Below, piece by piece: positions 46,736 through 56,061 of a DNA stretch of 64,000 nt. The notes beneath the pieces were generated by a model, which had not been told where the DNA came from, searched no databases, and saw only the letters and a program-made list of their open reading frames with translations. Origin of the DNA: Micromonospora echinospora (lineage in GTDB: Bacteria; Actinomycetota; Actinomycetes; Mycobacteriales; Micromonosporaceae). The stretch is from assembly GCF_900091495.1 (NCBI RefSeq), contig NZ_LT607413.1:682001-746000 (forward strand), written 5' to 3'. The stretch's first letter is position 1, and every line of letters starts with the position of its first letter. The position numbers and the translations under genes were made by a program.

Positions 46736-48358
46736 TCAGGCGAGCGTCGACGAGCGGGGGTACGAGTCGGTCGGGTCCGTGATCACGTTGACCAGGTACG
46801 GCACACCGGCGTCGAAGGCCCGTTCCAGGGCCGCGCCCAGGTCGGCGGCCTTGGTGACCGTCTCGCCGGCCCCGCCCATCGCGGCGACCACCTGGTCGTA
46901 GCGGAGTTCGGGCTGGAGGTCGGCGGCGATGTCGTAGCCGTACATGGCGCGCATCGGGTGCTTCTCCAGGCCCCAGATGCCGTTGTTGCCGACCACCATC
47001 ACCACCGGGAGCTTCTGCCGGACCAGGGACTCCACGTCCATCAGCGAGAAGCCGGCCGCGCCGTCGCCCATCAGCACGCAGACCTGCCGGTCCGGGTGGG
47101 TGATCCGGGCGCCCATCGCGTACCCCATGCCGGTGCCGAGGCAGCCGTACGGGCCGGGGTCGAGCCACGTGCCGGGCTGGGCCGGCTCCAGGTAGCGGCC
47201 GGCGTACGAGACGAAGTCGCCGCCGTCGCCGATGGTGATCGCGTCCTTCGCGAGCACCCGGCGCAGCTCGCCGTAGATCCGGGCGGGACGGATCGGGTCG
47301 GTCTCGGCGGCCGTCTCCTCGGCGTCACGCGCCTTCGCCGCGTCCTCCTTGTCGCGCAGCTGCGCGACCCAGTCGGTGTGGTCGACCCGGTCGCCGGTGT
47401 GGTCGGCCAACGCGGTGAGGATCAGCCGCAGGTCACCGGCGGGCGAGACGGCCGTCTCGACGTGGCTCGCGCGCTGGCTCGGCGCGTCGACGACGTGCAC
47501 CACCTGCGCGTCGCCGAAGTCGCCGAAGCTGAGCCGGAAGTCCAGCGGGGTGCCGACCACCACGACCACGTCGGCCCCGGAGAGCGCGGCCCGCCGGGCC
47601 TTGGCGAACGCGAGCGGGTGCTCCGGCGGCAGCGCGCCGCGCCCCATGCCGTTGGTGAAGACCGGCACGCCGAGCGCCTCGGCCGCCGCCCGGAGCGCGT
47701 CGACCGCGTCACCGGTCCAGACGTCCGACCCGGCGACGATCACCGGACGCTGGGCCCCGGCGATCAACGCGGCGGCGCGGGCCACCTCGTCCGGGTCGGC
47801 CTCCAGCGGAGCCGGCGCGGCGCCGGTCGGCTGGTCGGCCTCCCCGACCGAGAAGACCACCTCCAGCGGCAGGTCGAGGAAGGCCGGCCCCCGGTGCGGG
47901 GTGAGCGCGGCGTCCAGCGCGGCGGCGACCATCCCGGGGATGTCGTCGGTGCTGAAGATCGTCTCGGCGTGCTTGGTGACCGGACGCACCAGCGGGAGAT
48001 GGTCCATCTCCTGGAGGCTGCCCGAGCCCCAGCGGAAGGCCGGCGCCCGGCCGCCGAGCACCAGCACCGGCGAGGCGTTGAAGAAGGCGCTGGTCAGGCC
48101 GGAGATGCCGTTGGTGACTCCCGGGCCGGCGGTGAGCACGGCGAGGCCGGGGCGGCGCTGGAGCTTGGCCACCGCCTCGGCCGCGAAGACCGCCGACTGC
48201 TCGTGCCGTACGTCGTAGACCGGGAAGTCGGTCTTGTGGGCGGCGTCGTAGAGCGGGAACACGTGCCCGCCGGAGAGGGTGAACATCTCGCGTACGCCGT
48301 ACGCGCGTAGCGCCGCGAGCGCCAACTCCCCGCCGTGCCCCTCGATCCGCTCCGTCAT
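46736..48358 (-). CDS. acetolactate synthase-like thiamine diphosphate enzyme
   Basis: 540 aa. The AHAS/POX-type fold: N-terminal PP/PYR domain with DVRHEQSAVFAAEA (catalytic Glu in HEQSA) and LTAGPGVTNG, a middle domain with PVIVAGSDVW, and a C-terminal PYR-binding domain with VCVLMGDGAAGFSLMDVESL and VVMVVGNNGIW, the GDG-N26-N motif. It lacks a nearby small subunit (ilvH/ilvN), so it may be a catabolic or oxalyl/benzoylformate-type relative rather than a biosynthetic synthase. Monocistronic on the minus strand. Confidence 0.82.
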   Translation of the reverse strand: MTERIEGHGGELALAALRAYGVREMFTLSGGHVFPLYDAAHKTDFPVYDVRHEQSAVFAAEAVAKLQRRPGLAVLTAGPGVTNGISGLTSAFFNASPVLVLGGRAPAFRWGSGSLQEMDHLPLVRPVTKHAETIFSTDDIPGMVAAALDAALTPHRGPAFLDLPLEVVFSVGEADQPTGAAPAPLEADPDEVARAAALIAGAQRPVIVAGSDVWTGDAVDALRAAAEALGVPVFTNGMGRGALPPEHPLAFAKARRAALSGADVVVVVGTPLDFRLSFGDFGDAQVVHVVDAPSQRASHVETAVSPAGDLRLILTALADHTGDRVDHTDWVAQLRDKEDAAKARDAEETAAETDPIRPARIYGELRRVLAKDAITIGDGGDFVSYAGRYLEPAQPGTWLDPGPYGCLGTGMGYAMGARITHPDRQVCVLMGDGAAGFSLMDVESLVRQKLPVVMVVGNNGIWGLEKHPMRAMYGYDIAADLQPELRYDQVVAAMGGAGETVTKAADLGAALERAFDAGVPYLVNVITDPTDSYPRSSTLA

Positions 48359-48437
48359 CGCCGCCCCTCTCGTCGCGTGGCCGGTCCGAGGTTACCGGTC
48401 GGTCACCTGGAACGTGAAGAAGCTTCGGCGCGGCGTG

Positions 48438-49211
48438 TCAGCGACCGGTGAACCTCGGCTTGCGCTTCTCCACGAACGCCGCCATGCCCTCGCGCCGGTC
48501 GTCGGTGGCGAACAGCCCCGCGAAGAGCTGGCTCTCCCAGGCCAGGCCGGAGGTGAGGTCCATGTCGAGGCCGGCGTCGACGGCGAGCTTCGCCGCCCGC
48601 AGCGCCTGCACCGGACCGGTGAGGTACGGCTGGACCAGCGCGACGGCGGCGAGGTAGACGTCGGCGGCCGGGACGACCCGGTCGGCCAGCCCGATCCGCA
48701 GCGCCTCCTGGGCGTCGACCATCCGGCCGGACATGATCAGATCCTTGGCGCGGGCCGGGCCGACCAGTCGGGCCAGCCGCTGGGTGCCGCCGGCACCGGG
48801 GATGATGCCCAGCTTGATCTCCGGCTGGCCGAGCTTGGCGTCCTCGGCCACCACCCGCCAGTCGCAGGCCAGGGCCAGCTCGCAGCCGCCACCGAGGGCG
48901 TACCCGGTGATCGCGGCGACCACCGGCTTGGGGATCCGGGTGAACGCGGTGAGCGCGCTGGAGAGGCGGGCGGAGCGCTCCAGCATGTCCACGTAGGACA
49001 TGTCGGCCATCTCCTTGATGTCCGCGCCGGCGGCGAAGACCTTCTCACCGCCGTACACGATGACGGCGCGGACCTCGGGGTCGTCGGCGGCGGCCGTGGC
49101 GGCCTCGCGCAGCTCCTCCTGGACCTGGACGTTGAGCGCGTTCATCGGCGGCCGGTCCAGCCGGATGGTGCCGATGCCGTCCTTGGTCTCCAGCCGAACG
49201 AACTCGCCCAT
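48438..49211 (-). CDS. enoyl-CoA hydratase/isomerase family protein
   Basis: 257 aa crotonase. The oxyanion-hole region [12 protein letters not shown], catalytic Glu in [11 protein letters not shown] and in GQPEIKLG, and [16 protein letters not shown] are all present, so it should be a true hydratase of beta-oxidation type. ATG at 49211. Next gene on this strand is the acetolactate-synthase-like enzyme, 80 bases on. Confidence 0.93.
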   Translation of the reverse strand: MGEFVRLETKDGIGTIRLDRPPMNALNVQVQEELREAATAAADDPEVRAVIVYGGEKVFAAGADIKEMADMSYVDMLERSARLSSALTAFTRIPKPVVAAITGYALGGGCELALACDWRVVAEDAKLGQPEIKLGIIPGAGGTQRLARLVGPARAKDLIMSGRMVDAQEALRIGLADRVVPAADVYLAAVALVQPYLTGPVQALRAAKLAVDAGLDMDLTSGLAWESQLFAGLFATDDRREGMAAFVEKRKPRFTGR

Positions 49212-49307
49212 ACTGCCCTCACTTCCTCGTCGAAGTCGCGTGCCAACCTTACGGCGAGGGTCGTTGGGGTAGATAGTCTGGTGTCAGCTCCGTCACCGGG
49301 AGTCGCG

Positions 49308-49778
49308 ATGGTCATGTTCTACGACGACAGGTCGGTGCAGGTCACCTCGACCGCCGTCCGGGTCGACGGGCAGCGCTTCCCGCTCACCGAGATCAGCGAG
49401 GTCTGGCACCAGCGGGGCAGCCGGTCCTGGCGGGTGCTGGCCGGCCGGGGCGCGCTCGGCGCGGCGATGGCCGGTCCGCTGGTGGCCGCCGTACTCGGCA
49501 TCGCCCTGGCGATCTGGCTGCACCGGTCCTGGACCGTCACCATCGCGATCGTCGGCGCGTCGGTGCTGGTCGGGCTCGCCGTCGGCCCGGTCGCCGACGT
49601 CCTCTTCGAACACCTCGACCGCTCGTACGCCCGGGGCAGCCGGCAGTTGGAGATCTGGATCCGCTGGCAGGGCCGCCCGGTCCGGCTGGTCCGCACCGCC
49701 GACGCGCTGCGCTTCGGCCAGATCTACCGCGCCCTGCAACGGGCCATGGAACGCGGCCAGCCGGCCCGTCCCCGCTGA
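49308..49778 (+). CDS. DUF6232 family membrane protein
   Basis: 156 aa. An N-terminal soluble portion (MVMFYDDRSVQVTSTAVRVD, then EISEVWHQRGSRSW), two hydrophobic helices (about 52-75 and 78-98) and a C-terminal domain with EHLDRSYARGSRQLEIWI and TADALRFGQIYRALQRAME. This is the DUF6232 layout, an actinobacterial family of unknown function. ATG at 49308 with GGGAG upstream. The next gene on the same strand is a frameshifted paralogue. Confidence 0.8.
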   Translation: MVMFYDDRSVQVTSTAVRVDGQRFPLTEISEVWHQRGSRSWRVLAGRGALGAAMAGPLVAAVLGIALAIWLHRSWTVTIAIVGASVLVGLAVGPVADVLFEHLDRSYARGSRQLEIWIRWQGRPVRLVRTADALRFGQIYRALQRAMERGQPARPR

Positions 49779-49852
49779 GCCGCCGTCCACAGCGGACGGT
49801 CCACCGGCGGGACGGGGCTGCCGAACGTGCCCGCGCCGGGTTCACTGGAGAG

Positions 49853-50331
49853 ATGACGCTCTATTACCAGGACGACGCGGTGCAGGTGACCTCCGAGTCG
49901 ATCCGGGTGGACGGGCACACCCTGCGGCTACCCGAGATCACGTACGTCTGGCACGCCCGGGGACGGAGCACCCTCGAGCAGCACTCCCGGAAGCTGGGCC
50001 GGGGCGTCCTGGTCCTGCTCCTCTCCCTGCCGCCGCTGGTGGCGCTGCTCTGTGTCATCTCGCTGGCCTGGTCGGCGCAGGACCGGGGAACTGGACGCTG
50101 GCGCTGATCGTCCTGGCCGCCTTCGCGGTCGGCGCGCTGCTGCTCGCCCCGTTCCTGGAACTGCCGCTCGGCTGGCTGGACCGCTCGTACGAACGCGGCG
50201 ACCGGACGCACGAACTCTGGGTACAGCACCGGGGGCACGACATCCTGCTGTTGACCAGCCCGGACGCGCTCCGGTTCGGGCAGATCTACCGGGCCGTGCA
50301 ACGCGCCGTCGAACAGCAGGAGAGCGGCTGA
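49853..50331 (+). pseudogene. frameshifted DUF6232 paralogue
   Basis: The N-terminal half (MTLYYQDDAVQVTSESIRVD ... TYVWHARGRSTLEQHSRKLG and a helix to ISLAWSAQDRG) is in one frame and stops at 50107. The C-terminal half follows in the -1 frame: GNWTLALIVLAAFAVGALLL, LPLGWLDRSYERGDRTHELW and DALRFGQIYRAVQRAVEQQ to a stop at 50331. Joined, the two match the upstream paralogue along its whole length, so one base is missing (or miscalled) near 50065-50095. No slippery heptamer is visible, so programmed frameshifting is unlikely. Confidence 0.8.
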
Positions 50332-50407
50332 CCCCGCCCACCGAACACGTCCCGCCCCGGTCCGGGCTGAGCGGCGGTTCTGGCGGTCGCGCCGCACACT
50401 TGGTCGC

Positions 50408-51169
50408 ATGGTGATTCCCCTCCCCCGCCCGTCCGCCGTCCTCGGGATGACCACCGGCGCCGCCTCCCGGGCCGCCGGGCTGACCCGGTCCGCGGTCGAC
50501 CAGGCGCTCGGCTCGGCGGTCTCGCTCGCGGCCGTCCCGGCGCGCGCCTTCGCGGTGCTCGACGCCGTCGAGGCGCTGGTGACTCGGATCGACGGGGTCG
50601 TCGACCGGATCGAGCAGACCCTGGACCGGACCGACCAGGTGCTCACCGACGCCGAGTCGGCCGTCCGCGAGGTGGCGGTGATCAGCGCCGCCGCGACCAC
50701 CGCGATCGAGAACGCCACCGAGGTCGCCGCGAAGGCCGCCGTGGTGGTGGCCGAGGCGGAACAGGTCTCCGCCGTGGCGGGCCGGGTGGTCGCCGAGGCG
50801 GAGGTGGTCGCCCGGCGGGCGGCCGGCACGGTGGAGACGGCGTCGGGCGCCTCCGCCACCGCCGGGGAGCTGCTCGCCGCGTACGAGCCGGCGCTGCGCC
50901 GGGCCGCCCCGATGGCCGCGCGGTTCGTGGAGCAACTCAGCCACGAGGAGGTCACCGCCGCCATCCGTCTCGTCGACGAGTTGCCCAAGCTCAAGGAGCA
51001 CCTCACCACGGACATCCTGCCGATCCTGGCCACTCTCGACCGGGTCGGCCCGGACCTGCACGACCTGCTCGACGTGACCCGGGACCTGAAGCTCGCCGTA
51101 GCCGGCATCCCCGGCCTGGGCATGCTCCGCCGCCGGGGCGAACGCCTCGCCGACGACCAGAGCGACTAG
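50408..51169 (+). CDS. Ala-rich coiled-coil protein
   Basis: 253 aa, very rich in Ala, Val, Glu and Asp. Residues 40-150 form long coiled-coil-like heptads (VDRIEQTLDRTDQVLTDAES, then AAKAAVVVAEAEQVSAVAGR), and 150-240 a second helical part. The pattern resembles phasin- or apolipoprotein-like helical scaffolds; the family is conserved in actinomycetes without known function. No signal or membrane segment is clear. Confidence 0.65.
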   Translation: MVIPLPRPSAVLGMTTGAASRAAGLTRSAVDQALGSAVSLAAVPARAFAVLDAVEALVTRIDGVVDRIEQTLDRTDQVLTDAESAVREVAVISAAATTAIENATEVAAKAAVVVAEAEQVSAVAGRVVAEAEVVARRAAGTVETASGASATAGELLAAYEPALRRAAPMAARFVEQLSHEEVTAAIRLVDELPKLKEHLTTDILPILATLDRVGPDLHDLLDVTRDLKLAVAGIPGLGMLRRRGERLADDQSD

Positions 51170-51267
51170 GTTCCGGCTCGTTCCTGGCGGCCCGAACGGA
51201 CGGGATCCCGGGAGCGGAACGCGGGCCGGCCGGGGGACCGGCGATCACGGGGCCGCCGCAGCCGGGC

Positions 51268-52161
51268 TCAGCGTGCGTAGAGTTCGTCGATCTCGGCGCG
51301 GTGCGGCAGGGCCACCGACGCGCCGAGCCGGCGGGTGCAGGCCGCACCGGCCGCCGCCGCCCAGCGGACCGCGTCGAGCAGGTCCCGCCCCTCGCCCCAG
51401 GCGACGGCGAGGGCGGCGGTGAACGCGTCGCCCGCCGCGGTCGAGTCGACCACGTCGACCTCGACCGCCGGGACGTGCACGGCGGTCCCGTCGCGGTCGA
51501 CGTACCACGCGCCGTCGGCGCCGAGCGTGAGGACCGCCCGGGGCACCAGGTCCAGCAGCGCCTCCGGCGCCTCGCGGCCCCGTCCGGTGAGCGCCGTGGC
51601 CTCCACCTCGTTGACCACCAGCATGTCGACGAGGTCCAGCAGCTCCGTCGGGACCTGCCGGGCCGGCGCCGCGTTGAGGACGACCCGCGTGCCGGCCGAC
51701 CGGGCGGCCATGGCCGCCTCGGTCACCGTCTCCACCGGGATCTCCAGCTGCGCCACCATGACGTCGGCGTCCCGCACGGCGGCCAGCTCGGCGTCGGTGA
51801 GCCCGGTCAGGGAGGCGTTCGCGCCGGGCGTGACCAGGATCAGGTTCTCGCCCACGGCGTTGACCATGACCAGCGCCACGCCGGACGAGCCGTAGGTGAC
51901 CCGGAGCTGGCTGGTGTCCACCCCGGCGGCGGTGATCCGGGCCCGCAGGGTGACCCCGAAGGAGTCCGACCCGATCGCGCCGAGGAAGGCGCCGGACGCG
52001 CCGGCGCGGGCGGCGGCGATGGCCTGGTTGGCCCCCTTGCCGCCGGGCACCATCACGAAGTCGGTGCCGAGCACGGTCTCCCCGACCCGGGGCAGCGCGG
52101 GGGCCGTCCCGACCAGGTCCATGTTCGCGCTGCCCACCACCACGACCCGGGTCTGCGGCAC
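51268..52161 (-). CDS. rbsK: ribokinase
   Basis: 297 aa, PfkB-family sugar kinase that phosphorylates ribose at O5. VVVGSANMDLVG opens the fold; GGKGANQAIAAARAG is the substrate-site motif, and the ATP-site motif reads DSTAAGDAFTAALAVA (usually DTTGAGD), with the catalytic Asp intact. GTG at 52161 has GGAGG about 7 bases upstream. It lies 16 bases after an ABC ATPase gene, so it may be co-transcribed, but no ribose transporter is present. Confidence 0.9.
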   Translation of the reverse strand: MPQTRVVVVGSANMDLVGTAPALPRVGETVLGTDFVMVPGGKGANQAIAAARAGASGAFLGAIGSDSFGVTLRARITAAGVDTSQLRVTYGSSGVALVMVNAVGENLILVTPGANASLTGLTDAELAAVRDADVMVAQLEIPVETVTEAAMAARSAGTRVVLNAAPARQVPTELLDLVDMLVVNEVEATALTGRGREAPEALLDLVPRAVLTLGADGAWYVDRDGTAVHVPAVEVDVVDSTAAGDAFTAALAVAWGEGRDLLDAVRWAAAAGAACTRRLGASVALPHRAEIDELYAR

Positions 52162-52177
52162 GGGAGGCCTCCGTGGG

Positions 52178-53020
52178 TCAGGCGGCACGGGCGGTGAAGC
52201 GTTCACCGGAACGCTCGACCACCAGCGGCAGGCCGAAGGTCTTGGAGAGGTTGTCGCTGGTCAGCGTGGCACCGAGCAGACCCTGCGCGACCACGCCCCC
52301 CTCACGCAGCAGCAGCGCGTGGGTGAAGCCCGGCGGGATCTCCTCGACGTGGTGGGTGACCAGCACCAGCGCCGGCGCGTCCGGGTCGTACGCCAGCTCG
52401 GCCAGCCGGGCGACCAGGTCCTCCCGGCCACCGAGGTCGAGCCCGGCGGCGGGCTCGTCGAGGAGCAGCAGCTCCGGATCGGTCATCAGGGCCCGGGCGA
52501 TCTGCACCCGCTTGCGCTCGCCCTCGGAGAGGGTGCCGTAGCCCCGGTCGGCGAGGTGCGCGACGCCGAGCTGGCCGAGCAGGGCCCGGGCGCGGACCTC
52601 GTCGGTGCGGTCGTAGGTCTCCCGCCACCGGCCGACCACCGACCAGGCGGCGGTGACGACCACGTCGGTGACCTTCTCCTCGGTCGGGATCCGTTCGGCC
52701 AGGGCCGCGGTGGAGAGCCCGATCCGGGTACGCAGCTCGGTGAGGTCGGTCCGCCCGATCCGCTCGCCGAGCACGTGGGCGGTGCCGGTGGTCGGGTGCA
52801 GCCGTCCTGCCGCCAGGTTGAGCAGCGTGGTCTTGCCGGCGCCGTTGGGCCCGAGCACCACCCAGCGCTCGTCCAGCTCGACACGCCAGTCGAGGTCGTG
52901 CAGCAACGCGGTGCCGGACCGGCGCACGCCCACCCCGTCGAGGTTGACCACCAGATCCTCGTCCACGGCTGAAGATGCGGGTGCGGCGCCATCCGCGCCA
53001 GGGATCAGCTCAGCAGTCAC
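52178..53020 (-). CDS. ABC transporter ATP-binding protein
   Basis: 280 aa. Walker A VLGPNGAGKTTLLN, signature LSEGERKRVQIAR, Walker B ELLLLDEPAAGLD and H-loop THHVEEIP. Resembles ATPases of the YlmA/iron-siderophore style that lack an adjacent permease. GTG at 53020 is used; a TTG at 53032 would add four residues. No permease or binding protein is next to it, so its transport role, if any, is unknown. Confidence 0.87.
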   Translation of the reverse strand: MTAELIPGADGAAPASSAVDEDLVVNLDGVGVRRSGTALLHDLDWRVELDERWVVLGPNGAGKTTLLNLAAGRLHPTTGTAHVLGERIGRTDLTELRTRIGLSTAALAERIPTEEKVTDVVVTAAWSVVGRWRETYDRTDEVRARALLGQLGVAHLADRGYGTLSEGERKRVQIARALMTDPELLLLDEPAAGLDLGGREDLVARLAELAYDPDAPALVLVTHHVEEIPPGFTHALLLREGGVVAQGLLGATLTSDNLSKTFGLPLVVERSGERFTARAA

Positions 53021-53106
53021 CCATCCATCCAACCACGTGCCCGTACCCGGGCACTCCGACGGGCGACGCGCATCACTGGCAAGACCTTGCAGGTCAGAGG
53101 TGTGTG

Positions 53107-53123
53107 GTGAAGAATTCCTTCAC
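53107..53123. promoter_or_regulatory. inverted repeat GTGAAG-N5-CTTCAC
   Basis: Perfect 6-bp arms around AATTC, in the 130-base gap between the ABC ATPase start and the ROK stop. The gap is AT-richer than its surroundings; this may be an operator or part of a terminator. Confidence 0.35.
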
Positions 53124-53150
53124 ATGGGGAATGGGGTCCGGCCCGACGGG

Positions 53151-54329
53151 TCAGCCGACCGTGGAACCGAAGACCTCGTCGCGGACGGCGTCCAGGGCGG
53201 TCCGCAGCGCGCCCCGCAGGATCGGCTCCTCGCTCAGCCCGGTGGGCACCACCCTCGGCCGGACCAGCGTGATCGCGGCCACCTCGTGCTGCACCCGCTC
53301 GGCCAACGCCGCTCCGCCCGCCCGGCCGATCTCACCGGCCAGCACCACCAGCGGCGGGTCCAGCACCACGCAGGTGCTCGCCACCCCGAGCGCGAGCCGT
53401 CGGGCCAGCTCGTCGAGCATCGGGCCACCGGCCGTACCGGCCGCGATCGCCGCCCGGACGGCCTCGGCGGCGGCGACGTCGTCCGGGAAGCCGTACTCGC
53501 GGGCCACCGCGCGGACCGCCTCCGCCCCGGCCAGCTGCTGGAACGCCGGCTTGGCCCGACGGGAGACGTCCCGGGGGATCGGCGCCCCGGGCACCGGCAG
53601 GTAACCGATCTCACCGGCCGCGCCGGTGCTGCCGTGGTGCAACCGTCCGTTCAGCATGATCGCCAGGCCGACCCCGGCGTCCACCCAGACCAGGACGAAG
53701 TCCGTCATCCCCTGGGCCGCGCCGGACTGCGCCTCGGCGACCGCGGCCAGGTTGACGTCGTTCTCGAAGACCACCGGGGTGGCCAGGTCGTCGCGGAGCG
53801 CAGCCAGCAGGCCGCGGTGCCAGCGGGGCAGGTTGAACGCGAAGGTGATGTCCCCGGTGGTCGGGTCGACCAGGCCGGGGGTGCCGAGCACGACCCGCCG
53901 GACACTCGCCATCGGCGTGCCCGCCTCCTGGGCCACCCGCACCACCGCGTTGTGCACCACCCCCACCGGGTCGTCGGTGTCCCGGGTCGACTGCTCCACC
54001 CGGCCGACCACCGCCCCGGTGATGTCGGCGCAGGCCGCCTCCACCCGATCCGCGCCGACGTCCACCCCGATGACGTGCGCGCTGCCCGGCCGGACGGCGT
54101 AGAGCTGCGCGTTCGGCCCGCGTCCGCCGGCCTGCTCGCCGACCCGGGTGACCAGACCCCGCTCCTCGAGCCGCTCGACGAGCTGCGAGGCGGTGACCTT
54201 GGACAGCCCGGTCAGCTCACCGAGCCGGGCACGGGTGAGCGGCCCACGTTCGAGGAGCAGCTCCAGGGCCGCGCGGTCGTTGAGCGCCCGCAACAGGCGC
54301 GGTGTGCCAGGCAGCCGCGTCGAACTCAT
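53151..54329 (-). CDS. ROK-family transcriptional regulator
   Basis: 392 aa. An N-terminal winged helix-turn-helix (LLERGPLTRARLGELTGLSK, about 25-70) precedes an actin-like ROK sugar domain: GVDVGADRVEAACADITG, VVLGTPGLVDPTTG, VFENDVNLAAVAEA and LHHGSTGAAGEIG, but the ROK zinc motif GHxxxxxxGxxCxCGxxGCxE is not evident. Such proteins (NagC, Mlc types) are usually repressors for amino-sugar or sugar genes. It diverges from a NagZ-like GH3 gene, which is a likely target. Confidence 0.88.
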   Translation of the reverse strand: MSSTRLPGTPRLLRALNDRAALELLLERGPLTRARLGELTGLSKVTASQLVERLEERGLVTRVGEQAGGRGPNAQLYAVRPGSAHVIGVDVGADRVEAACADITGAVVGRVEQSTRDTDDPVGVVHNAVVRVAQEAGTPMASVRRVVLGTPGLVDPTTGDITFAFNLPRWHRGLLAALRDDLATPVVFENDVNLAAVAEAQSGAAQGMTDFVLVWVDAGVGLAIMLNGRLHHGSTGAAGEIGYLPVPGAPIPRDVSRRAKPAFQQLAGAEAVRAVAREYGFPDDVAAAEAVRAAIAAGTAGGPMLDELARRLALGVASTCVVLDPPLVVLAGEIGRAGGAALAERVQHEVAAITLVRPRVVPTGLSEEPILRGALRTALDAVRDEVFGSTVG

Positions 54330-54341
54330 GCCACGTCCTCT

Positions 54342-54373
54342 GGTTTTGGTAAACCTTGTTGATCGAATCGATC
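54342..54373. promoter_or_regulatory. tandem inverted repeats in the ROK-GH3 divergent gap
   Basis: GGTTT-TGGT-AAACC (54342-54355) and GATCG-AAT-CGATC (54361-54373), both with perfect 5-bp arms, in an AT-rich pocket. ROK regulators bind AT-rich dyads in such gaps, so these are candidate operators. Confidence 0.45.
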
Positions 54374-54487
54374 CGGGGTGACCGTAGCGTAACGGCCGGC
54401 CCCGACACGGGTCAGCGGCCGGACGACCGGTCCGGAGCTGTCGATCGGCACGCCGGAGGACCCGGACGACGTCGAGAAGGAGATCAC

Positions 54488-55939
54488 GTGGGGCTGGATC
54501 CAGGACTTCGTCGCCTCGCCCTCGGCACGCTGCTCGCGGCGTACCCGGGGCCGACCCCGCCGCCCTGGGCGCTGGACCTGGTCGGCGCGGGGCTGGCCGG
54601 TTACACCCTGTTCGGGACCAACGTCGAAACGCCGGCCCAGGTCGCCACGGCGACCGCCGCGCTGCGCGACGCCCGCACCGACGTGCTGGTCGCCATCGAC
54701 GAGGAGGGCGGCGACGTCACCCGGCTGGCGCACGCGACCGGCAGCCCGTACCCGGGCAACGCCGCGCTCGGCGCGGTCGGGGACGTGGCGCTCACCCGCC
54801 GCGTCTACGCGGCGATCGGGGCGGAGCTGGCCGCGTCGGGTGTCACCGTCAACCTCGCTCCGACGGTGGACGTCAACAGCGCCGACGAGAACCCGGTGAT
54901 CGGTACCCGGTCGTTCGGCGCCGACCCGCTCCGGGTCGCCGCGCACTCGGCTGCCGCGGTCGACGGGTTGCAGGGTGTCGGGGTCGCGGCCTGCGCCAAG
55001 CACTTCCCGGGACACGGGGCGACCGTCGCCGACTCGCACCTGGAGCTGCCGACCGTGGACGTCCCCCTGGGCGTGCTGCGCGAACGCGACCTGCCGCCCT
55101 TCGCGGCGACGGTGGCCGCCGGCACCCGGGCGGTCATGACCGCGCACATCCGGGTGCCGGCGCTGACCGGCGACCGGCCGGCGACCTTCAGCCGGGCCGT
55201 CCTGGTCGACCTGCTCCGCCGGGAGCTGGGCTTCACCGGTACGGTCATCACCGACGCGCTGGAGATGAAGGGCGCCTCGGTGGCCGCCGGCGGGGTCGGT
55301 CCGGCCGCGGTGGCCGCCCTCGCGGCCGGCGCGGACCTCCTCTGCATCGGCGCGAAGGTCGACGCCGCGCTGGTCGAGCACGTGGTCACGGAGATCGTCG
55401 CCGCGCTCGGCGACGGGCGGCTGGCCCGCGACCGGGTCGAGGAGGCGGCGGGCCGTACCGCCGAACTCGCCGCCTGGACCCGGCCCGGTGGCGGGCCCGC
55501 GCCCGACCACGGCGACCTCGGGTACGCCGCCGCGCGCCGGGCGGTCCGCGTCGAGGGGATCGTCGCCGGGCTGGACCGGCCACTGGTGGTGCAGGTGCAC
55601 GCCACCGCCACGATGGCCGAGGGACGGGTGCCGTGGGGGCTCGGTCCCCACCTGTCGGACGCCGAGGAGGTCCGGGTGGTGGCGGGCGAGACCGACCCGG
55701 CCGCCCTGCGGACGCTCGCCGGGGACCGGCCGGTCGTGCTGGTCGGCCGGCACCTGCACCGGCTGCCCGGCGGGGCGGAGCTGGTCGAGGGGCTGGCCGC
55801 CGTCCATCCGGTGACCGTGGTGGAGATGGGCTGGCCGGGGAGCTGGCGGCCGGCCGGGGTCCGCGGGTTCGTCGCGACCTACGGTGCCAGCCACGCCAAC
55901 GGCCGGGCCGCGGCGGAGGTGCTCGGCCTGGCCGGCTGA
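54488..55939 (+). CDS. nagZ: GH3 family beta-N-acetylglucosaminidase (NagZ-like)
   Basis: 483 aa. The N-terminal TIM barrel has the NagZ signature KHFPGHGATVADSHLELP (Lys171, His172, His176) and the nucleophile Asp256 in VITDALEM; AIDEEGGDVTRL is also typical. GH3 enzymes of this type remove beta-N-acetylglucosamine, often from cell-wall fragments. GTG at 54488 follows AAGGAGA. No signal peptide is visible, so it acts in the cytoplasm on imported sugars. A C-terminal domain (about 330-483) extends beyond minimal NagZ. Divergent from the ROK gene, so probably regulated by it. Confidence 0.9.
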   Translation: MGLDPGLRRLALGTLLAAYPGPTPPPWALDLVGAGLAGYTLFGTNVETPAQVATATAALRDARTDVLVAIDEEGGDVTRLAHATGSPYPGNAALGAVGDVALTRRVYAAIGAELAASGVTVNLAPTVDVNSADENPVIGTRSFGADPLRVAAHSAAAVDGLQGVGVAACAKHFPGHGATVADSHLELPTVDVPLGVLRERDLPPFAATVAAGTRAVMTAHIRVPALTGDRPATFSRAVLVDLLRRELGFTGTVITDALEMKGASVAAGGVGPAAVAALAAGADLLCIGAKVDAALVEHVVTEIVAALGDGRLARDRVEEAAGRTAELAAWTRPGGGPAPDHGDLGYAAARRAVRVEGIVAGLDRPLVVQVHATATMAEGRVPWGLGPHLSDAEEVRVVAGETDPAALRTLAGDRPVVLVGRHLHRLPGGAELVEGLAAVHPVTVVEMGWPGSWRPAGVRGFVATYGASHANGRAAAEVLGLAG

Positions 55940-56061
55940 CCGGCCCGCGCCGGCACCCGCTCCGGGCCGACCGGCGCCGACGTCCGGTCCGGCCGGTCGG
56001 CCAGCGCCGACGTCCGGTCCGGTCCGGCCGGGGGCATCGCCGGCCGATTCCGGGGCTGGGC

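Noticed and set aside
45692..48310. 872-codon plus-strand open frame
   Set aside because: Covers two real minus-strand genes (ABC ATPase and acetolactate-synthase-like) and the gap between them, with no domains of its own.
46736..48358. Branched-chain amino acid operon
   Set aside because: No small subunit (ilvH/ilvN), ilvC or leu genes are near, so the enzyme is not called ilvB.
50040..50110. Programmed -1 ribosomal frameshift in the DUF6232 paralogue
   Set aside because: No X XXY YYZ slippery heptamer or following pseudoknot is apparent, so a mutation or sequencing error is more likely.
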